A stretch of DNA of 64,000 bases from Klebsormidium nitens. Its lineage: Eukaryota; Streptophyta; Klebsormidiophyceae; Klebsormidiales; Klebsormidiaceae. This document shows positions 1 through 11,000 of the stretch, in pieces (positions within the stretch are counted from its first letter, which is position 1; every line of letters starts with the position of its first letter). Made by a program: the position numbers and the translations under genes. The stretch is taken from assembly GCA_000708835.1 (NCBI GenBank), contig DF237306.1:1-64000 (forward strand). Reading direction: 5' to 3'. The notes beneath the pieces were generated by a model. It was not told the origin of the DNA. It saw only the letters and a program-made list of their open reading frames with translations, and made no database searches.

Positions 1-1
1 T

Positions 2-30
2 CTTAGGTCACACGGCCCTTAGGTCACACG
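2..30. repeat. short direct repeat
   Basis: The 13-base word CTTAGGTCACACG occurs twice, at 2-14 and 18-30. The rest of 31-570 holds no gene I can support. It is either the 5' flank or an upstream intron of the first modular gene. Confidence 0.5.
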
Positions 31-570
31 AGAGTTATCGGAGTAGGTATTTGGCACTGCATTGGTCGACTGTCCAGCCTTGGTTGCGGTCGCTTGCGGA
101 TTGGGCAATGGCAATTTGGCATTGAAGTGTTGATGCCTTCAAGCGTTCAGTGCCGGTAGCTATATGGTGCTTCCATGGCATTCAAGGCGCCTCTGCAAGT
201 CCTTATCGCGCTCGGGGAATAGCTGTATTGCTGTCGCATGTTAGCATTTGACAGTTTGTGAACCTGGATAATTGTCTGATGGACACTTCTGTCTGAATAG
301 AGGTTGCTTTATCAAACAGTCAGCTTGAAACGTTGACAGAATCATAGACAGACTTATACGTCTTCAGCAAGCTGGTGATTGGCTCAGTACCCTAGCTATA
401 TGGAAGTGGTCCCAGTGCAGTTGCTCGTATGAGTTGCCACAATCATATTGTTGCGCCGAGCGACTGATACTATCCGGTGAAGGCCCAGGTTTGCGCTGTT
501 CACTTTCTATCTGGGGTCCCACCCCCGGCAAAAGGTGAACAAGCTGTGTGTGAGAAGCTATGGGGAGGGG

Positions 571-3500
571 ATGTCAATTCTGAGCGAGATGGACAACAAA
601 CAGAGGCAACCGAAAGAACCACCTGTTTCGGACGGCAATCCCCAGGAGTTGTGGCAGACCCTTCAGGTCAGTCCTCAATCAAGGTTCCTCTTCTTATGCC
701 CTTCAGTTCGAATAGCACCTTCAGTATCTGCTGCCGCAGGTTTTGGGGGGGAACAATGGCTGCAATACTTGGCCTTCCATTCTATCTTGAGGCCTGTCCT
801 GATTTGAAAGCATTTTAGGATGCTGGTGGCAAGCATTAGCAATCGAACCAGACCTGAGAGACTTGAGTTAGCACTAAAGACATGTTACGTCTTTTTCTGC
901 GAGTATATGCTAGTGCCGCTGGGGAAGAATGATCAGTGGCTCCTTGTGAATCTGCTGTCCTAACCCTCTGCTAGGATCCCTTTCTTTCAGACGTCTCCAT
1001 TCATGTTTGCTGGTCCGCACCTGATTACAATTTTTGCCTTACTGCAGCACTTGAAGGCGCAGTACACTGAAAGGCTCAATGATGTCAAACGGACAACCAT
1101 CTCTGAGCTTGCAAAGCTCTCTAATCAGGGAAGGCCCCAGCTTCAAGCAGAATTGAAAAAGTGGAAGGGCTTTGCTGAAGAAGCTCTGACCATACTTCAG
1201 GCCCCCGACCCAAAGACTGCTGCGCTTTTGAGGCAATCACGCTTCCCAAAGGGCTCGGCTTATTTGGAAAAGCAATTGGAGAAGCCTCTCACTACCTGGG
1301 AGAACAGAAAGCGAACATGGGCGAGTTGGCAACAGGCGGTGAGTCCACAGCTCAACTTCAAGACACAGATGGCTGATGGTGTTGACATGCATGTTCTTCA
1401 GGAAATAAAGAAGCCTGGAATTCCAAGTGCAGAATTGAAAAGCCCTGTCACAATGACAAGGCGTGTCTAGGGATACCCGACTTGGCGACACAGGGGTTCA
1501 ATTTTGACGGGCCCCTAGAGTCAACGGATCGGAACCTCTTATACACAAGCTCTTGTCTTTACGCCTCACATGGCAAGCAAAAGCTTTTGGTGGGAAACCG
1601 GCATTTTCCTTTTCACGTCCAGGGGCGACAGGGAACAACACCTAGCCAGACCCAAACACCTTCGGACGGACAAGCGGTTGCAACAAATGGGTTGCCAAGG
1701 CAGCAGCCAGAGCAGCACACACAGCGCCGGCCGCAGCAGGGGGGATCAGGGGAGCGGCCACCAAACGTTCTTTCAGTGAGTTCTCGTCATCTCAGGTTAC
1801 TCGCTTGTCGCACATGGTTGTCTAGCCCCGTGCTTATGTCTGTAATTATTGACTTTTAAAGGTGAAAGGTTGATCCTAATTTGGCTATGTTATCCAGGAG
1901 ATGTGAGCGGTTCTTTTCCTTGCTCCATTTTGACTTTCTTTCGTTTTTGGCAACCTCTCTGACGAGGTCAATACCACCGTTTCAAGTCTCTTGCCTGCTC
2001 ACCATTCTGCAAACTCCTCTGATTCACGTTCTACTCCTTTGCTCACCACCCGACATGCTTCCCGCCCAACACCTCCCGAAAGATCAACTTCCGCATTCTT
2101 TCAGGCCCGACCAGTTCCCCAGCCGCAAGCTGTCCCTCCTCAGGCGCAGAAGGCGGCTTCAAAAGACCACTTACTACTCAGCGAGCAAAGGCGGTTGCAC
2201 TTACAAGCTCTGAATAAGCAGGCCCCAGTGACGGCGCAACCGGCCCCCCCAAAGCAGGCGCAGCAGACTGCCCTGCAGCAGAGACAGCCGCTACAAGGCC
2301 CCGCGGTGGGGGCCAAGGGGCCGCAGCAGTCGACCTTGGACGTAAGAATTTGTCAATATTGAGTCTCTTTATGATTGCGTGTCCCAATTCTCTGGCAACG
2401 TTTGATTGCGGCTGCCATTGTGGAGTCAATTGGCGCAGGTTCCAGAGGGATAATTTTTGGAACTTTTCGTACCAGTTCTGCTGGTTTCCTGGCTCTCTTT
2501 CCTTCGTTTCTTCATCGTTAGTCAACCGGTTGCCCAAGCGCAACTCACTGCAACAGTTTTGTTTCTAACGCTCTTGCATAACACTCTCCAGAGTCATTGA
2601 ATGGACACTAGATCAATGCCTGCTCACACTTTTCTGACATCCAGAGAAGCGTGTGTCATTTCGCAAAAGTGGAAGACGCGCTTCTCCCATATTCGAGTAC
2701 ATGGAACAATAAATGCGTGATCAGGCCTGCTTTCCTTTTGAATATTTCGATGCTTCCTTTCATCCCTCACTTGGTCCAGGGTCAAAGAACAGAGACGAAT
2801 AAGGGCAGAATCGTCTCACAAAAACTATGTATTGCTGACGTCATCGTCTACCTTTCCCTGCAGAGAGTTATGCACGCTTTTGCGGTCAGAGCGAGCTTGA
2901 GCGTTGCGGAATTCACTGAGAGGGTGCGATCGAACCCTGCACTCAAGGAAAGGGTTAAGCTTGAGGTCAAGAAGCTCCAGCAACGCATCGCGCAGGGTGC
3001 AAGCGTAAGATCCTCAGCCTGGTTGACCTATTCCTTGAACCTTTTTTCCGGCGCGGATCCTGGTAGGATGGCAAGGATGACAAACAAAATCTGTTCACCT
3101 TCGCTAGATTCCAAGCACGTTATTACTTTGCGAATTTCGACCTTTTGTACGCCTTCCAAGCTTTCGTTGCTTCTCCGCCAGTATGTGAATCAGGTTCCAT
3201 AGTGAGCACTGAGTTGCTGTTGCGCAATCATAACTTCCCTATACAAGGGTTGTGGGATATCAAAGTATACTCGAGGCACGGTAAGTAAAATTTAGATAAT
3301 TCCGTACCGTGGACGACTGTATGAATGGTGTAAAACGTATGAAACTTATAACAAATCAGTCTCATCATTGACGATATTGTTCATTTCCTTTGAGACTTTT
3401 GATATCACTATGACGGATAGCTTCCCTTACTGAAACGCCCCTATTCTTATCCAGGCACAGGGCACTGCTGCGGCGACCGCTCCAAACTCCAAGGCGCCCC

Positions 3501-6500
3501 CCAATATCCCCTCGCTTCCAAACGTCATCCCTCCAGCGACTTCGCCAGCAACGCAGGCGCCTCCAGCAACAAGCCCCCGGTCGGCGCTACCCGTCCCGCC
3601 ACCTTCGCAGATTCAGCCTCTTCCACCGCTCCCACCGCAAGTTGTCAAACATTTGCAAGGTGGGTTCTTGTTTTCTTGTCGCTTGCAAGTGACCGTTTGT
3701 CGAATTCAATATGAATATACGAGGGTTCATGTTTAACGGAGGTGGTTGGCAGACACCAGGGAAGAAGCTCGTGGCAGCTTACTAAAGAGCATCTCGTCGC
3801 CCAGCTTACTAAAGTGTGTCACCTTTCTGCTGTGCGTTCCTAGCGACTGTTATCTGTCTCGATTCCTCTCTGTCCCAACCCTTGGCTAATCAGCCGCTTG
3901 TCGATCAATGCATCTCAAGGAGAGAGATTCCTGATCAACCTTGTCAGCTGAGATACTGATGGAGGGACAAGTAGCTCCGCAAGTGTTCTCAGGCATATTT
4001 TCGAAGTCAATGAAGCGACCCGTGAATCTAATGATCAAACGCTCTGCTTTTGTAATTTCAGGTTGGGATTGAACCCAATCTTCGCAAGACTAAAAGAATC
4101 GTAAGTTGCCTTTCACCAACTCCAGATAATCGTAACGTCCCACTTGCTTTGTTTCTCCGCAGGACTGAGCTTGGAACAACTGCAAACCTGCATGGCAAGG
4201 TTGAGAGAGAGGCTAGCCGACGAAGAAGAACTTCAAGAAGGAGCTCCGATTGCTTCGATCTTGGGGAGGCTCAGTCGGATCCGCCTCTTACGTCAGCAGA
4301 TTGCTTTTTGTCAGCAGCGCGCAGAAAAGCTCGCGGGCCGCGATGCGGCTGTGCCGACGCCCGGTGCAAAGGGGGCCGGGGTGAGTCCCTCCAACGTGAA
4401 CGCGGCCACAAGAGGTGTGAACGGGGTCGGGAGGGGTGTCAACGGGTCAGTAAGAGGTCTGAATGGGTCCGGAACAGGTGCGCCTACGGCCGGACAGGGT
4501 GCGAACGGAACCGGCAGAGGCGTGACTGGGGCCGGAAGAGCTGTACACGGGGTCGGAAGGGCTGTGAATGCGGCCGGAAGAGGTGCGAATGAGGGCGGAA
4601 GCGGTGTGAGAGAAGCTAGTGCTCCTTTACCCGGGGTTAGCGCTGACGGGGTTGGTGTAAACAGGGCAACTGGTGGAGGGTTCGCTGATGGGGACGGTGT
4701 GAGATGGGGCAGTGTGAATGGGCAAGGCGGAGAAAAGACCCTCGCAATGAGGATGAGTGAAATCGGGCGGGGTGTTAATGGCGACAAGGCTCCTGATGCT
4801 GGAGCGCGTGAGTCTGGCGCTGGTCGGGGCAATGTGAACTGGAGCCGTGTGAATGGGGCCAATGTGAACAGGGGCGGTGTGAACGGTGCAAGTGGGGCGA
4901 AGCCCGCTAACCTCGGTGCGAACGGGGCAAGCCCGGAGGGTGCTACCGCACACGGTGTGAACGGGACCAGCCAAGGTCCGGCTGCCATGAAAACTGGCGT
5001 TGACACTGGCCGGGCGGTGATTCCTAGCGCGAACGGAGGCATTGCGAACGGGGCTACTGCGACTGGAAGCGGTGTGAATAGAGAAGGAGGGGTAAGGGCG
5101 GTCACGCCAGGCAGTGTGAACAGGCCCTGCCAGGGGGCATCTACACCCGGACCTATCCAAATCATGCCGCCAATTCTACCGAATTCGGGGAGCCGACGAG
5201 CGCCAACAAAAGCTGGGGGGCCCGCAGGCACGCCAAATGTTACCCCCACGAATGCGGCCGCGCAAGCATCGGCGCAACCGTGTGCGCGCACGCTTCCGAA
5301 ATCTGTCAAAGTCTTCCGCACAGTGACGATAAACGGGGAGGAAAAACGGGTGGAGACGGATCCCCAGCAGATTGCGTTGCTCTACCGGAGGTTGGCGGAG
5401 AGGCGTGCGGCCGGGGGGGCTCAGAGATTGGCTCGGGACAGGGCCCCGGGGACAGGGCAGCAGGTCGATGGGGCGGAGGGTTCGCCTCGGGAAGGGGAAC
5501 CGGGGCCAGCGCAGCGCGTTGGGGGAGACGGGGAAGCACCGGTTGAGCGGAACAACAAGCGAAAGTTGTCAAGGACCGAGATGGAAGTCAGGGCCCCCGA
5601 AGGGAGAGGGGGGGAGAGGTCGGGACAACCGGGGCAAAGGGGAGGTGCATCTGGCCTGCCGTTGCTGCCCCGGTTGGACGAGGGTGGCCCTCCGGAAAAG
5701 AAGCTGAAGGCGCAGATCGAGGAGCTGAGCGCGAGGCTGGGGGATGCGGACGCGTACGCTGATGGCCCCCCAAAGATGGGAGAAACGGTTGGTGTTAGCT
5801 GGAGGATCTTTAAATCGATGTCAAAGACTTGTAGAGTTTGCCGTTGAGGGATGCGCTACCTTTTACGTGCTCTGTGATTGTGTGAAACGTCTGCCCGGAG
5901 AGAGAGGCATCGGTTTGATGGTTGTGGACGGGTTGCGGCAGCTCTCCTGGCGCGGTTGCTGCTTTCGTTTCTCTTGGTGACGTCCAGCTGTTTGCTTCGG
6001 ATTTGCCACCCTCTTCCGGATGTCTTGGACCTTCACCACCTGATTGGAGTCGGTTGGATCTCTTGATATTGTTGACTGTACGGTCCAGGTCGCATATTCG
6101 ATAAGAGACTGGTTGTCAACGGTGGCAGGTTCGGCGCAAAAGGCTGTAACTAAGCTGGCGGAGAGAAAAGGAAGTAGCTCAGAAAAGGGGATTCCGCAGA
6201 GCTTAGATTCTTTTGTTAAAAGCGTTCATTCTAACCCAATCGACCCCACAGAGCAATTTGTGCCTCTCTATTTTGTGTCTCCGCTGTTCGTATGTTGCCG
6301 TGCAAGCTCTGGTGGAAGCACGCCCGATCCCTTTCAGAACTTCGCGGTCGTCGACATCACGCTTTGCTTGTGTGAGGGCTTTCCGCCTCCCTTGAAGCGA
6401 ACCTTTCTCCTTCGACGCTCAAACTGGACGAACCCTTTTAAACCCTTCCTTTCTCTCTGGTGCAGCAAAAAGCAGTCCCAGAGTCAGCGTCCGCAGCCGG

Positions 6501-7133
6501 CGTGGGGCCCGAGGAAGGAACGTCACAGCGTAAACAGGACTGGCCGCCGAAGGTATGCATGTGTTGTCAAACATCATCTTTTTCAGTAACTCGACCAGAA
6601 TTAGTCTTGCAAGACGGAGTCGACCAACCTTTGGCTTAATCCGATTGCAGCTCTTAAAGAAGGCATCATCTTTTCTCGTAGGTCAAAAGAACCAGTGATG
6701 ACGGTTGGTTGCAGCGTACCGAACTAGGTATGCTGGCTTGCTGGTTGACAAGCGCTCCTGAAAAGGTGGCCCGTGCATGCGAGCTGATTCACACTATGCT
6801 GAAGATTTTGAGCCGGCAGCACATCGCCGATGCATGACCCTGTGTATGTTCGAGATTCCCAACCGCTCCTCTCCATTCTCGCAGGCCGATGCGGATCTCA
6901 ACGTATGTGCAATTTGCGAGGAAGAATGGGACAACGAGCGCCGCAGAACTGTCATCATCCCTGGGCTGAACTACAAGTGCGGGCATGCGCTCTATTGCAA
7001 CAAGTGTTTAGAGGATTTTTTTGAAAGGATGAGCGAAAAGGCAAAGACTGGGGCTTTTCATTATGAATGTCCCAGCAAGTGTAATCTAGGTCCGGATATG
7101 CCAAGGTTGATGCCCGTATTCATCGGTTGCTAA
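571..7133 (+). CDS. modular nuclear-type protein, copy 1 (coiled-coil, Pro-rich, GVN repeats, RING-like C-terminus)
   Basis: Multi-exon gene of unknown function, read from splice signals and comparison with the paralog at 8091-16474. Supported exons: 571-666 (ends NPQELWQTLQ), 1048-1338 (97 codons, helical, LQAPD..TA..L motif), 1623-1775 and 2105-2341 (Gln/Pro-rich), 2864-3004 (helical, KERVKLEVKKLQQR), 3455-3659 (Pro-rich, PLPPLPPQVV), 4163 to about 5780 (LLRQQIAFCQQRA helix, long GVNGxGR repeat tract, then NNKRKL and GPPEKK motifs), 6466-6552, and 6885-7133. The splice phases of the exons from 571 to 4163 agree. The last exon carries a RING-like zinc site: CAIC, then CGHALYCNKC, then ECPSKC. 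The 5' end is uncertain: ATG 571 is the first in-frame Met, but the paralog has a bromodomain exon upstream that is not seen here. Exon borders between 5780 and 6466 are unresolved. A Pro/Gln-rich scaffold with a RING-like end suggests a chromatin or ubiquitin adaptor, but this is inference. Confidence 0.55.
4414..4610 (+). repeat. 21-bp coding minisatellite (GVNGxGR heptads)
   Basis: About nine consecutive 21-bp units encode a degenerate seven-residue repeat of the form G-V-N-G-x-G-R, inside the long exon that starts at 4163. Looser GVN copies continue to about 5120. A few similar motifs (GNGVGNGV, GANGVGG) occur in the paralog near 14210-14400. The low stop-codon content of the repeat also opens a long spurious antisense frame. 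Confidence 0.8.
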
Positions 7134-8090
7134 GAAGAATAAGAGTTTAGTGATCTGCTTAACCGGCAACTTGCTTTGCTCTTAATAAGGTGATCGATGA
7201 AAATGTACACTTTCATTCTCAATACGAGATGGCCAAAGCATTGGCGCTTGCTGGAGTAAAAGGTTTGCAGGTAGGTTGGCTTCTGCCTCTGCGTTTGAAA
7301 GTACTGCAGGGGGATACAGGTACATATCATGCAACGGAGGTGCGCGTGCGGCGTCCTCCTGTGCTCATTGTCATATGGTGGCATATGCAATTGCACGGTT
7401 GAAGCCTACCTATATGACTTTTCTACTTTTGAACAACAATTGAAACATGCAATCAAATGTCCGACATGCTCATGGACATATTTAATTCAATCTGCGGACA
7501 ATTGTGCATCAAATGCGAAGCTCGTGCATGTGAGTTGGAAATGTCATGTGTGTCTTTAATAGCCAGCGCCTTTATCGGGTCTCTACGCAGTGCTTGAAAG
7601 CGGCCCGCACACAATTACTATAGGTGCAGTTATATATACTTAACTTTAATTAAAAGGCCGAAGCTATAATTAAGTGCACTGTTTGATACGTCATGATAAA
7701 GGTATAAGATAGGGATCGAGCTCTGCACGTCACGCGCCGCGAATTAACCAATTGCCAGCGCTTTCATGCCTAGGATTGAGCATGCACCGTCATATTAGAT
7801 TGATGGTTTTAGGGTTTTCAGTTCATCAGTTGTGCTACTGTATGAGAAATTAGGGTCTCTCAGCTGAGCTAAGACTGGTGTCAGAATTAGACACATCACC
7901 TTGGCACTGAGCTCGCACTGCAGCTTCAGTAGGACTACTCATGCCAATGGCGATGCACACATGGTGGCAGAAGGGAAGTGCACCGCCCTCAAGACTTTTT
8001 GCTCCCTGCCACATGCAGTGTAGCTGTTTCAAACAAGGAAAGATGCGTGTGCTTTGCTGATTGGGAAGTGGCGTCGGCGGGGAGCGCGCC
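7134..8090. other. intergenic region between the two modular paralogs
   Basis: No gene could be supported. Short open frames have no acceptor or homology support. AT-rich stretches near 7630-7660 and 7790-7850 are compatible with the 3' flank of copy 1 and the promoter of copy 2. The bromodomain gene starts at ATG 8091 in a good context (GCCATGG). Confidence 0.4.
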
Positions 8091-11000
8091 ATGGACAAGG
8101 AGCAGCGCAATGTGGAGCAGAAGAGAAAGATAAGGAGGGAGGCAATCTGGAAGAAGATTCATACCACAGTGCACAAGAGACTTGTCAGTGATCGAATGAA
8201 CTCGTGGTATTTTGCGGAGCCGGTTGATCCGGAGGCGTTGAACATTCCCACCTACTTTGATGTTATCAAGCAGCCAATGGACCTTGGCACCGTTGGGCGG
8301 AACTTGAAGACTAGACAATACACAGGTTTTGAGCAGTACGCCTCAGCGGTGCGACTGACTTTTTGCAATGCCATGACATTCATTGGTCCCACGAACAATG
8401 TGTACAAAGCGGGTGCATGTCTTCTTAGAGATTTTGATGAGGGACTGTGGCCAAGGGTCCAAGAGGACATCAGCGCTGAAAAGGCACTGACAGAAACTGA
8501 GGATAGGAAAGCCGAGGAGGCCGGGAAGCAGGCAACGTCGATGAGGGCAGGCAAGGTTGATAGAGGTAAGCGCTAGAAATCCCAGCATCGGTGGAAGCGT
8601 TGAGAGGCCGCTAGAATGAAGTGGTGACTCTGGCCAGACCTCGTGAAGGAACTTTCACTAGAATGTGCTGATTGCGAGCATCTGGCCCCTGTCCAGTAAT
8701 TGCGAAACAGGAAGAGCTTGCCGGTCAAATCGGCCAAGGGGGTCACCAGGATTCCCACAGAGACTATCTCTGACGAAAGTAAATTTCATGACACACCACC
8801 AATTTTGGATTCGCCGCTCTCGATGGGAAACTTGTGACTATAAGGTGGTAACCCTGAGGTACCATGCTTGTACCAAGGATGTTACTTGAGCTGGTCTCAG
8901 ATGCTTCATCATGACAAACAAGTGGATGTGCTTGGGTCATAGTTAGTGGCCAACTGCAAGGATCTTTCACAGTTAGTTTGGAGACCCTGAATCCTGTTGC
9001 AATTTGCTCGCTTCATCTGCTCAACTATTCTTCCTCATTCGCAGGGGCCAAATCGCGCGCAGAGTCTGCTTCGCCCAAGTTGCTGGATGTGGATGTTGAG
9101 CCCCAGGAGTTGTGGCAGGACCTTCAGGTCAGAACTTGGCTCACGGCACATTCTGAACCAGTCACACTTCGACGCATCTGGACTTCCATGTTTACCTGAT
9201 ATGATGAGCAAGCTGTATTTTGGTAGATTGAATAACCTGATTCTCAGCTTGCTTGATCAGGTTCAGTCTACTGGACTGGTGCAGCAAAGTGGGGGAAGGT
9301 GGTTTTGATGGGAAAGATCTGGTAATGAGGAGCCATTTTTTTTGGCTTCATCCAGTGTTATGGACGACCCTGCAGGGATCCATGACCTTGCTGAACCCGT
9401 TTCATCTCATGTCTGCAGCGTCTGAAATCTCTATACCTGGATCAATTGACCAAGCTTGGGGGCCATGTTTCCTCTGAGCTGACAAGAATTGAAGAACAAG
9501 AGCTGTCGGGGCCTCGAGGTTACTTGAAGGAATGCCGTAGCTTCGCGGCCACAGCAAGGACCGTTTTACAAGCACCAGACGCCTACACCGCTCTTGTGCT
9601 GAAGGAGTGCGTCTTCCCAAACGGCTTGGCGTTCTTTGAGCAGAGAGTGGCTGGATTTCTCTTGGCCTGGGAAAAGAGTGCCAAATCCACAGAGGTCTTG
9701 AAACAGAAGGTGAGAATCATCTAAGATCGGTCCACAGATGCCATTGAAAATCCAACAGACCTCTTAATGTTTTTGACGCAAATCCTCTCATTACGGAAAG
9801 TCTGAACTTGGTCAGAGTTTGGCTTTGTTGGAGGTCTGTGATTGGATGGAAGATCAAGACTCTTTTCTTGGTTCAAGTGAGGCAAAATCTGCTGTTGCCA
9901 GAGGGATTTGGGAGACAACGAGGTTACGATTCAAGAGCCCCTCCTGTAGAACAATTGATATTTCTGCAATCGCCTTGGAATGGCCTTGAATCATGTTGCA
10001 AGAAAGTAGGGAGCCGCACTTCTGAGTCACATGCCCGTATGTGATTCTTTGTCCATCTCCAGACTCTTTGCAAAGGAAAATCTATTTCTGTCGTTCAAGA
10101 TAGTTTATGCAATATCTTTTCTTCTTCAGACAAAGCGCAAATTTGAAAGCAACCTAGTAGAAAAGTGGGACTCTTTTTTGGACCGACGCAGCATTCCAGG
10201 ACTTCAGATTTTTTCGTCTTGCGTTTCAACCCCCAATGCTAACGTTGTTGTTCTTTTTGACAGTCTACCGCAGCTGCAGCTTCGCCGAGCTCCCTGTCTT
10301 CTCAGCCGAGCCCGTCGACCACTCCCTCAGCCGCCCTGATGCCTCCGCCCGCAAATCCCCTGCCAATTCCGCAGCTCCCTCCACTTCCGCCGCAAGTGGT
10401 TTCGCTTATACAAGGCGAGTGCGCGCACACAGTCTTTCGTTCGTGCGAAAAGAGGAGACCTGCTCGTGGCTTGAAGCGTTGAGCACTTGAAGACGCGTCC
10501 GCAAACCTATGGAATCTGTTTCTCGGGAATTACAGTATGAACGTACCGGACTTGTGGGACTCCGTTTTTCCAGCTTCAAGCAAAGTTTATCCATGCTCTG
10601 AGCTCAACGACGCAGGCAGATTCCTCTCTCCTCGATCGAACACTCGTGATCAGTGATCCGAAAAATGATACCAGAAGTAGTTTCTTACATCAGGGAGCCC
10701 GACTTCGGCCGACTTGCCCGTCTTGATTTTCGACTCGCTTTCAGTGTTCTGAAGCGCTCCGTTTGCGTTCAGGTCTCGGTTCTCAGCAATTGCACACTCA
10801 CATAACGAAGCTGAAGGAGAGGTTGGAGCATGAGGAGCGTTGTCAGGGAAGCAAAGCAGTCGGAAGCAACGAAGACAAACTTTGGCGCATGGGCCTTCTT
10901 CGCCAGCAGATTGACTTCTGTCGGCAGCGTGCAAACGAGCTTTCGGATGGGGCGGGCGACAACCGAAGCCCACCTGCTGGTGTGCGGAAGCTTGCTGTCG

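Noticed and set aside
2651-3202. Single 183-codon frame as an independent gene
   Set aside because: Only 2864-3004 has splice-bounded, gene-like sequence. The rest runs through introns of the modular gene.
4060-4095. tRNA T-arm-like sequence (TTGGGATTGAACCCAATC)
   Set aside because: No matching acceptor, D-arm or anticodon stem within 80 bases; chance palindrome in an intron.
4311-5321. 336-codon open frame on the minus strand
   Set aside because: It is the complement of the GVN minisatellite exon. The repeat has no stops on either strand, and the antisense product is a Pro/Thr/Leu repeat with no other support.
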